From positions 1-14,980 of the forward strand of contig JAMFRY010000319.1 of the NCBI GenBank assembly GCA_026225015.1: a stretch of DNA of 14,980 nucleotides. Reading direction: 5' to 3'. Each line of letters begins with the position of its first letter. Position 1 is the first letter of the stretch. The notes under the pieces were generated by a model that worked only from the letters and a program-made list of their open reading frames with translations, made no database searches and had not been told where the DNA came from. The translations under genes and the position numbers were made by a program. Shown here piece by piece: positions 1 to 5,703 of the stretch. The DNA is from Alphaproteobacteria bacterium. GTDB lineage: Bacteria > Pseudomonadota > Alphaproteobacteria > Acetobacterales > Acetobacteraceae.

Positions 1-830
1 ATCACGCCGAAGGCCGGCAGGATCATGATATACACTTCCGGATGGCCAAAGAACCAGAACAGATGCTGGAACAGCACTGGATCGCCGCCGCCGGCGGGCT
101 CGAAGAAAGAGGTTCCGAAATTGCGGTCCATGATCAGCATGGTCACGGCGCCTGCCAGCACGGGAATGGCCAGCAGCAGCAGAAACGCCGTCACCAGGAT
201 CGACCAGCAAAACAGCGGCATCTTGAACATGGTCATGCCAGGTGCCCGCATGTTCAGAATCGTCGCGATGAAATTGATGGCGCCCAAAAGCGACGAAATT
301 CCGGCCAGATGGAGGGAGAACAGCGAGAAATCGGTGGCGATGCCCGGCGAATACTGCGCGTTGTCCAGCGGCGGATACAAGGTCCAGCCGGCGCCGGTGC
401 CCTCGCCCAAAGTCAGCCCCAGCATGATGAACACGAAGCCGGCCGCGAGAAACCAGAAGCTCATATTGTTCAGCCGGGGAAAGGCCATATCCGGCGCGCC
501 GATCATCATCGGCACGAACCAGTTTCCCATGCCGCCGATCAGCGCCGGCATCACCATCCAGAAGATCATCAGCAGCCCATGCGCCGTGATGATGGCGTTC
601 CACTCCGCGCCGCTGCTCACGATATGGCTATGCGGATACATCAACTGCGCCCGCATGATCATCGACAGCATGCCGCCGACGCTGCCGCCGATCACCGCCG
701 AGGTGATGTAGAGCGTGCCGATATCCTTATGATTGGTACTCATCAGCCAGCGCCGGACGAAGCTCGGGCTGGCATGGCCATGCTCGTCATGGGCGGCGAC
801 TTCGTGCGGATCGTGCGCGGTGAACGACAT
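1..830 (-). CDS. ctaD: Cytochrome c oxidase subunit I (aa3 type), 3' end cut by window edge
   Basis: Catalytic subunit of the haem-copper terminal oxidase in the inner membrane, which reduces O2 to water and pumps protons. The first 276 residues are present; the family is about 530 long, so roughly half is missing beyond the left edge. I translated this myself from an ATG preceded by AAGGAG. Visible landmarks are STNHKDIGTLY near residue 31, the haem a ligand His in TAHGLLMIFW (H84), the D-channel-side NNMSFW segment (121-126), and FGHPEVYI (261-268), which carries a CuB-ligand His, the proton-pathway Glu and the cross-linked Tyr. The HPEVY form indicates an A-type oxidase. It lies 14 bases downstream of ctaC, and its ribosome-binding site overlaps the ctaC stop, so the two are very probably co-transcribed. 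A quinol oxidase is less likely because the adjacent subunit II keeps CuA cysteines. Confidence 0.96.
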   Translation of the reverse strand, partial: MSFTAHDPHEVAAHDEHGHASPSFVRRWLMSTNHKDIGTLYITSAVIGGSVGGMLSMIMRAQLMYPHSHIVSSGAEWNAIITAHGLLMIFWMVMPALIGGMGNWFVPMMIGAPDMAFPRLNNMSFWFLAAGFVFIMLGLTLGEGTGAGWTLYPPLDNAQYSPGIATDFSLFSLHLAGISSLLGAINFIATILNMRAPGMTMFKMPLFCWSILVTAFLLLLAIPVLAGAVTMLIMDRNFGTSFFEPAGGGDPVLFQHLFWFFGHPEVYIMILPAFGV

Positions 831-844
831 TGGGTTCTCGCTCC

Positions 845-1756
845 TTATCTTGATGCTTCCGCAGATTGGGCTTCCGCAAACTGATTAACCGGCGCCGGCG
901 AGGAGACCGGATTTTGGGCCGGCGTATTTTCCGTGTAGTTCGCCGCCGCGAGCTTGGTCCAGGCCAGGTAATCGGCCAGCGGCACCGCCTTGATTTCGAT
1001 CGGCATGGCGTCGTGATTGATGCCGCAAATCTGGTTGCACTGCCCGAAATAGGTACCCGCTTTGGGAATCAACGTCCAACTGGTCTGCACGGATCCCGGG
1101 ATCGCGTATTTCTGCACGCCCAGAGACGGCAGGTAGAAGCCGTGCAGCACGTCGGCGCTGGTGATGTCGAATTTGATCTTTTCGCCGATCGGCAGCACCA
1201 GCGGATGATCGACGCTCAAACGGCGGATTTGGCCGGGCTGAAGCTGGTTATCCGGAATCATATAGCTGGTGTAATCCAGGCCCGGCACGGATTGGTAGCT
1301 ATATTCCCAGTACCATTGATGGCCGGTGACCGTGACGGTCATATAAGGGTTGCTGTCATCGCCCTCGTACCAGATCAGGCTGATCGACGGCCCGATGATG
1401 ATTGCCAGCAATATCGTGGGGACCACCAGCCAGATTACTTCGACCAAGGTGTTATGGGTCAGATGGCTGGGGACCTTGTTGGCCTTGGCGTTGAAGCGGA
1501 TGAACACATAGGCCATCAGCACGCCGACGAACCCGACCACGCCGGTCATGATCCACAGCACGTATTTCATCAGCCAGTCGATCTGCGCCTGCATCGGGCT
1601 GCCGGCCTGCGGAAACCACATCTGCCACGGCTTCGGCGCGTTCACATAGGTATCGGCCGCCGCCAGTGGATCAGGTGAAGTTTGGGCCAACGCCGGATGG
1701 CCCGCCACCAGAAGCAGCAGAGCCGCGCAAAACAGCCACCCAATTCGTTGCTTCAT
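845..1756 (-). CDS. ctaC: Cytochrome c oxidase subunit II (CuA subunit)
   Basis: Accepts electrons from cytochrome c at the CuA centre and passes them to subunit I. I chose the ATG at 1756 (303 aa) over one 16 codons upstream because it gives a clean signal peptide (MKQRIGWLF... ending ALA/QTS near residue 24) and has AAGG about seven bases ahead. Two membrane helices follow, near 63-88 and 103-129. The periplasmic cupredoxin domain has the aromatic patch WYWEY (148-152) and CuA ligands H205, C240, C244, H248 and M251. The usual Glu between the two cysteines (CSELC) is Gln here (CNQIC, Q242), and the usual K-x-D-x-x-PGR stretch reads KYAIPGS. A Pro/Ala/Gln-rich tail follows residue 272. It is the first gene of a ctaC-ctaD unit. 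Function is near certain; the effect of the Gln change is unknown. Confidence 0.96.
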   Translation of the reverse strand: MKQRIGWLFCAALLLLVAGHPALAQTSPDPLAAADTYVNAPKPWQMWFPQAGSPMQAQIDWLMKYVLWIMTGVVGFVGVLMAYVFIRFNAKANKVPSHLTHNTLVEVIWLVVPTILLAIIIGPSISLIWYEGDDSNPYMTVTVTGHQWYWEYSYQSVPGLDYTSYMIPDNQLQPGQIRRLSVDHPLVLPIGEKIKFDITSADVLHGFYLPSLGVQKYAIPGSVQTSWTLIPKAGTYFGQCNQICGINHDAMPIEIKAVPLADYLAWTKLAAANYTENTPAQNPVSSPAPVNQFAEAQSAEASR

Positions 1757-1773
1757 CCCATAACCTTGCTGCT

Positions 1774-1800
1774 TGGCGAGACCGTTTATCCGTCTCGCCA
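1774..1800 (-). promoter_or_regulatory. Hairpin in the ctaC 5' leader
   Basis: Perfect 9-bp inverted repeat (TGGCGAGAC / GTCTCGCCA, loop 9). The flanking GCTGC and GCAAC can extend it by about five more pairs around a one-base bulge. It lies roughly 17 bases upstream of the chosen ctaC start, close to the ribosome-binding site. It could affect translation or be an operator; it is not followed by a T-run, so it is not a terminator. Structure is seen; function is inferred. Confidence 0.35.
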
Positions 1801-1857
1801 GCAACCTGATATAAGGCCGGCCTCAGAAGATCAAGCGATGGGAGTCCTTGGGGCCTT

Positions 1858-1949
1858 AGCTTGGGAGCGCGGGCGTCTCGCCCGCCCTCTCACCGGCGGA
1901 ATCGCGACTGCGCCAAGGCTTGTGCGGGCGGGACGCCCGCGCTCCAGCT
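1858..1949. repeat. Long GC-rich inverted repeat (GGAGCGCGGGCGTC family)
   Basis: Left arm 1858-1885 and right arm 1924-1949 are reverse complements over about 26 bases, apart from one substitution and two extra bases. The core is GGAGCGCGGGCGTC followed by CGCCCGC. The arms flank about 38 bases with no reading frame of interest. Frames through this core give GARASRP and AGGTPAL peptides, which I recall from spurious proteins in many GC-rich genomes, so it is probably a dispersed, non-coding palindromic repeat. It lies between the Spy-like gene and ctaC. It could act as a transcript-end hairpin for the former, but no T-run follows. Confidence 0.6.
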
Positions 1950-2021
1950 TAGCTTCGGCGCGGGGTTTATCGTCGATTGGCGAGGTCGTGGATTCGGGCA
2001 CAATTTCCCTTGGGCGTCGCC

Positions 2022-2477
2022 CTATTGGCGGACAGGCTTGGGCCGGAACACCTTATCCGCCAGCTTCTGCTGGGCGGCGGGGAAGCTTGCATAAAGCGTC
2101 TGGAACGCCGCCGCCAGCTTCTGCATATTGGCTGACTGCACCTGCGCGATCTGCGCGTATGACTGTAGATCCTGCACGGCCGTCATCGTCTCGAATGTCT
2201 GGCCGCGCTGCGCGAAGGCTGCGCTCATCTGCGCCGCATTGTCGCGCATCACCTGGGCGAAGGCCGCCCATTGCGCCTGCTCGGCGGCAGTGATCTGCAG
2301 CTGGGTATATAGCGCTGCGATATGCGCATCGACGTTTTTCGATTCGCCTTTAAGCAGGGCGCTTTCACTCGACCCGCCATGCGTCTTGGCCGACGGCGCG
2401 CTTTGAGCAAATGCGCCAATCGGCAGGGTAAACATCGCCAGGACCGCAGCTGCTCGAGCTTGCGAATAAATTCTCAT
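2022..2477 (-). CDS. Spy/CpxP-like periplasmic (LTXXQ-type) protein
   Basis: A 151-residue exported protein. The ATG at 2477 has an ideal AGGAGG five bases upstream; an in-frame TTG just before it is not needed. A signal peptide runs from MRIYSQARAAA to a likely cleavage at AFA/QSA near residue 25. The mature part is short, helical and Gln/Ala-rich. The segment HIAALYTQLQITAAEQAQW resembles the LTxxQ motif of the Spy/CpxP family, and the C-terminal segment LYASFPAAQQKLADKVF resembles the second helical motif. Family members are ATP-independent periplasmic chaperones or stress sensors that cradle unfolded envelope proteins. I assign the family from motif pattern only and give no symbol, since true Spy and CpxP are enterobacterial. 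The next gene upstream (2556-2906, same strand) also encodes an exported protein and may share the transcript. Confidence 0.75.
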   Translation of the reverse strand: MRIYSQARAAAVLAMFTLPIGAFAQSAPSAKTHGGSSESALLKGESKNVDAHIAALYTQLQITAAEQAQWAAFAQVMRDNAAQMSAAFAQRGQTFETMTAVQDLQSYAQIAQVQSANMQKLAAAFQTLYASFPAAQQKLADKVFRPKPVRQ

Positions 2478-2555
2478 CAATCCCTCCTAAGTTCAAACAT
2501 TTTGCAGGCGCCCCGAAGCCGCGTCCGCGTGGCCACCCGGCTTAATAGCCCCTGC

Positions 2556-2906
2556 TTAATAACCAGGCGGCGGCGCGTAATAGACCGGCGGGGGCGGCGC
2601 GTAATAAACCGGCGGCGGCGGTGCATAATAAACTGGCGGTGGCGGCGCATAATAGACCGGCGGGGGCGCCGCATAACGCGGGGCCAAGGCGCCGCCAACC
2701 ACGGCGCCAAGCCCTAATCCAAGCAGCGTACCGCCGAGAAACGAACCGCCGCCACGGTCACGATCACCACCGCCATGCCAGCCGCCTCCGCCGCCATGCC
2801 AGTCACCGCCACCATGCCAGTCAGCTTTGGCGGCCAACGGCGCCGCGGCAAGTACGGCGGCCAAAAACAAACTGCCCGCCAACCGTGAGGGCGTTACCAT
2901 GGTCAT
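2556..2906 (-). CDS. Exported Gly/His-rich protein with glycine zipper and Tyr-Pro repeats
   Basis: A 116-residue protein of unknown function. I chose the ATG at 2906 because AAGGA lies eight bases upstream and a signal peptide follows at once (VTPSRLAGSLFLAAVLAAAPLAAKA). After cleavage come a Trp-His-Gly-rich stretch (three WHGGG repeats), a glycine-zipper-like hydrophobic segment (GGTLLGLGLGAVVGGAL), and a C-terminal run of four to five YYAPPPPV-type octapeptides ending in PPGY. Such small proteins are common in alphaproteobacteria and are usually annotated as hypothetical. The layout suggests an envelope-associated protein in which the zipper inserts in or packs against a membrane and the Pro/Tyr tail is extended. 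His clusters could bind metal, but that is inference. Confidence 0.7.
   Translation of the reverse strand: MTMVTPSRLAGSLFLAAVLAAAPLAAKADWHGGGDWHGGGGGWHGGGDRDRGGGSFLGGTLLGLGLGAVVGGALAPRYAAPPPVYYAPPPPVYYAPPPPVYYAPPPPVYYAPPPGY
2575..2670. repeat. 24-bp tandem repeat encoding YYAPPPPV
   Basis: Four consecutive 24-base units (2575, 2599, 2623 and 2647) share a GCRTAATARACYGGCGG core, with partial units on both sides. They encode the C-terminal octapeptide repeats of the protein at 2556-2906. Unit length is a multiple of three, so copy number can change without a frameshift. Confidence 0.9.
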
Positions 2907-3029
2907 ATTCGTTGTCCTTGAACCGGAAACATGATGTCTCCGCTGTGAAATGAAATGGGATTGCGTCTTCGCCAAACAAGGCGTGATGCCCATTCACGAC
3001 GGAGCTATGGCAGCATTAAGGCGTTCAGA

Positions 3030-3728
3030 TTAAAAGGCTTTCATCTCGACCAGGGCGAATAATCCGAGCGGCCGCATCGGGATGACGCGCATCGCCGCAA
3101 GGTCGGCCTGCCCGAACATGTGGCCGATGCGAAAATCCGGGTGCCAGCCGAGCAGCGCGGATGCCGGCGCCATCGCCCGCTCTACCCACCAGACCGGCCC
3201 GCGCTCCGCGGCGAAATGATTGACGAACAGAATCGTGCCGCCGGGCTTTACCACCCGCTTCAACTCGGCCACCAGCATTTGCGGGTTCGGCACCACGCTC
3301 GCCACGAACATGGCCACCGCGATGTCGAACTGGTTATCGGCAAAACCCGTGGCCTGCGCGTCCATTTCCAGCAAGGCCTCGATATTCTGCAAACCGGATT
3401 CGGCCACCCGCTCGCGCGCCTGCTCGAGCATCGGCGCGGAAAGATCGATGCCCGTGACCCGCTTATCCGCCGCATAGAGCGGCAGGGCCAATCCGGTTCC
3501 CACACCGACTTCCAGCACGTTCTCGCCCTCCGAGCGATTGACCGCCTGCACCGCCTCGCGCCGCGCCGAAGCGGAGATCAGGCCGAAGCCGAAATCGTAA
3601 AATCCGGCCCAGCGCCGGTAGGCCTTGCGGACCGCATGGGCATCCATCGGTTTTTTCGGACCCAGACTGCTCGATCCGCGCTGCCCGATTCCAAACGGTT
3701 TCGTCGCCGCGCCATAAGCCTCCGCCAT
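3030..3728 (-). CDS. pmtA: SAM-dependent phospholipid (phosphatidylethanolamine) N-methyltransferase
   Basis: A 232-residue class I methyltransferase. Motif I is VLEVGVGTGLALPLY (71-85), the acidic post-I motif is TGIDLS (92-97), and the post-motif strand LVAELKRVVKPGGTILFVNHF spans 152-172. The YRRWAGFYDFGFG segment (38-50) and the motif I wording match the Rhodobacter-type PmtA family, which methylates phosphatidylethanolamine stepwise toward phosphatidylcholine at the cytoplasmic face of the membrane. I chose the ATG at 3728 because GAGGGTGGA lies just upstream. The frame stays open to a TTG overlapping the rph stop, but that start has no usable ribosome-binding site and adds an unconserved extension. 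A generic ubiE-like methyltransferase is the main alternative. Confidence 0.8.
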   Translation of the reverse strand: MAEAYGAATKPFGIGQRGSSSLGPKKPMDAHAVRKAYRRWAGFYDFGFGLISASARREAVQAVNRSEGENVLEVGVGTGLALPLYAADKRVTGIDLSAPMLEQARERVAESGLQNIEALLEMDAQATGFADNQFDIAVAMFVASVVPNPQMLVAELKRVVKPGGTILFVNHFAAERGPVWWVERAMAPASALLGWHPDFRIGHMFGQADLAAMRVIPMRPLGLFALVEMKAF

Positions 3729-3820
3729 ATTTCCACCCTCAACCGTCATCGATACGTCACAAGCCTTTGGCCCAAAAACCAGTTCAAGTGCAATGGGCCA
3801 AGGTAATGGGGAGCGAAGAA

Positions 3821-4540
3821 TCAACCTTCTAAAACAGCGCGTTGGGCGGCAAATAATTGCGCGGTCCCGGTTCTCGCCAAGCCGAGCAGGGCGGCGAATT
3901 CCGTATCGTCGAAGGTCGCTTTTTCGGCCGTGGCCTGAATTTCCACAATGCCGCCGCTTGCGGTCAGGATGAAATTGCCGTCGGCATCGGCCGCCGAATC
4001 CTCCGCATAATCCAGATCCAGCACCGGCGCGCCCTGATAAATCCCGCAGGACACCGCCGCCACCTGAGTGATGAGCGGATTCGTTTTGATGACGTTATTG
4101 GCCTGCAAATGCCGAATTGCCAGGGCCAGCGCCACATAGGCGCCGGTGATGCTGGCGCAGCGGGTTCCGCCATCGGCGTTCAATACGTCGCAATCCAGCG
4201 TGATCGTCAGCTCACCCAGCTTCTTGCGGTCCACCACCGCCCGAAGCGAGCGCCCGATCAGCCTTTGGATCTCCTGCGTCCGGCCCGATTGCTTGCCGCG
4301 CGCCGCCTCCCGGTCGCCGCGGGTATGGGTGGCGCGCGGCAGCATGCCATACTCCGCAGTCACCCAGCCTTCACCCTGGCCCCGCATGAATGGCGGCACC
4401 TTGCCCTCGATGCTGGCGGTACATAGCACCTCGGTGCCACCCATCTTGATCAGCGCCGAGCCTTCCGCGTGATGTGAAAACCCCGTGGTGATGCTGACGC
4501 CGCGCAAGGCGTCGAAATTCCGTCCCGATGGCCGCGTCAT
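3821..4540 (-). CDS. rph: Ribonuclease PH
   Basis: Phosphorolytic 3'-5' exoribonuclease that trims tRNA 3' ends, using phosphate and releasing nucleoside diphosphates. At 239 residues it has the normal family length. Seen motifs are the N-terminal RPSGRNFDALR, GRTQEIQRLIGRSLRAVVD (86-104) with the phosphate-binding Arg, DADGGTRCAS (122-130) with the GGTR phosphate site, and the catalytic Asp/Glu block VLDLDYAEDSAADAD (173-187). The ATG has AGAGGA eight bases upstream. It is transcribed divergently from hrcA, a common alphaproteobacterial arrangement, with only 56 bases between the two starts. Confidence 0.97.
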   Translation of the reverse strand: MTRPSGRNFDALRGVSITTGFSHHAEGSALIKMGGTEVLCTASIEGKVPPFMRGQGEGWVTAEYGMLPRATHTRGDREAARGKQSGRTQEIQRLIGRSLRAVVDRKKLGELTITLDCDVLNADGGTRCASITGAYVALALAIRHLQANNVIKTNPLITQVAAVSCGIYQGAPVLDLDYAEDSAADADGNFILTASGGIVEIQATAEKATFDDTEFAALLGLARTGTAQLFAAQRAVLEG

Positions 4541-4596
4541 ACCTGCAATCCTCTAATTTTCTTGCGTATGGAGGCCTATTACGCGAGGTTGGCCGC

Positions 4597-5703
4597 ATGG
4601 ACCATAGCCACAAGCCGAACGCGGCCCGGCCGAACGCAGCCCGGCCCGCCGCCCGCCCAATGCCGCGTTTGCCCCCCGGGCTCGACCTGCGTTCCGCCGC
4701 GGTATTGCGGGAAATCGTCGAGCAATATGTCGAGACCGGCGAGCCGATGGGCAGCCGCACGCTCTCGCGCCTACTGCCGCTCAACCTCTCGCCGGCCACC
4801 ATCCGCAATGTAATGGCCGATCTCACCGATGCCGGGCTGCTGTTCTCCCCCCACACTTCCGCTGGCCGGCTGCCGACCGACCGCGGCCTGCGCCTGTTCG
4901 TGGACGGCTTGCTGCAATTCGGCGAACTCTCCGAGGACGAGCGCAACACCATTAACAAGGCGCTGGTCCAGACCGGCCGATCCTTGCAGGAAACACTGGC
5001 GCAGGCGAGCCTGATGCTCTCCGGCCTCTCCGCCGCCGCCGGCCTGGTGCTCGCCCCCAAAGGCGACGGGCCGGTCAAGCATATCGAATTCGTCTCTTTG
5101 AGTCCCGGCCGCGCGTTGGTGGTGCTGGTCTCGGCCGACGGCCAGGTCGAAAACCGCATCCTCGAACTTCCGCCGGGCTTCGCCCCTTCCGCCTTGCAGC
5201 AGGCCAGCAACTATCTGAACGCGCAGTTCTCCGGTCTCACGCTGGCCGAACTGCGCAGGCGGGTCGCCACCGATATCAGCGCCGATCGTACCGCGCTGGA
5301 TACGCTCACCAATAGCGTCATCGAAGCCGGCCTGGCCACCTGGTCGGCGCAAGGCCGCGGTGGCTCCTTGATCCTGCGCGGCCAGAGCCGGTTGCTGGCC
5401 GATGTCGATCAGCTCGAAAAGCTCAGCTCCATCCAATCCCTGTTCGAGCGCCTGGAAAACGAGGAAACCATGCTCCGCCTGCTCGACCTCGCCGAGACCT
5501 CGGATGGTGTGCGCATTTTCATCGGCGCCGAATCCGGCCTGTTCGGCGCCGCCGGCGTCTCCATGATTGTCGCCCCGGCCCGCAACGCGCAGGACCGCAT
5601 CGTCGGCGCCATCGGCGTCATTGGTCCCACCAGAATTAATTACGGCCGCATCATCCCGGTGGTGGACTACACCGCCCGTGTCATCGGCCGGCTGTTGGGT
5701 TAA
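4597..5703 (+). CDS. hrcA: Heat-inducible transcription repressor HrcA
   Basis: Represses heat-shock genes such as groESL by binding CIRCE operators; GroEL keeps the repressor active. I chose the ATG at 4597 (368 aa), which has GAGG nine bases upstream. An earlier in-frame ATG at 4528 would overlap the rph coding start. A short Ala/Pro/Arg-rich leader (PNAARPNAARPAARP) precedes the winged helix (about 31-98), with ETGEPMGSRTLSR, LSPATIRNVMADLTDAGLL and HTSAGRLPTDRGLR, all hallmarks of HrcA. The GAF-like and dimerisation parts follow, and the end GRIIPVVDYTARVIGRLL is typical. No CIRCE is visible upstream. The usual downstream grpE is absent: the next gene is convergent and overlaps the hrcA 3' end by 23 bases. 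Confidence 0.96.
   Translation: MDHSHKPNAARPNAARPAARPMPRLPPGLDLRSAAVLREIVEQYVETGEPMGSRTLSRLLPLNLSPATIRNVMADLTDAGLLFSPHTSAGRLPTDRGLRLFVDGLLQFGELSEDERNTINKALVQTGRSLQETLAQASLMLSGLSAAAGLVLAPKGDGPVKHIEFVSLSPGRALVVLVSADGQVENRILELPPGFAPSALQQASNYLNAQFSGLTLAELRRRVATDISADRTALDTLTNSVIEAGLATWSAQGRGGSLILRGQSRLLADVDQLEKLSSIQSLFERLENEETMLRLLDLAETSDGVRIFIGAESGLFGAAGVSMIVAPARNAQDRIVGAIGVIGPTRINYGRIIPVVDYTARVIGRLLG

Noticed and set aside
42..884. Long plus-strand open frame opposite ctaD
   Set aside because: The opposite strand encodes an unmistakable cytochrome oxidase subunit I; this frame is His/Arg-rich with no motif.
1..1756. Cytochrome bo3 quinol oxidase as the identity of the oxidase genes
   Set aside because: Subunit II keeps the CuA cysteines, His and Met, which quinol oxidases lack.
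3729..3824. Extended start for the methyltransferase at a TTG overlapping the rph stop
   Set aside because: No properly spaced ribosome-binding site, and the added 32 residues are unlike the family; the ATG at 3728 has one.
4541..4596. CIRCE operator in the rph-hrcA interval
   Set aside because: No TTAGCACTC-N9-GAGTGCTAA-like dyad is present.
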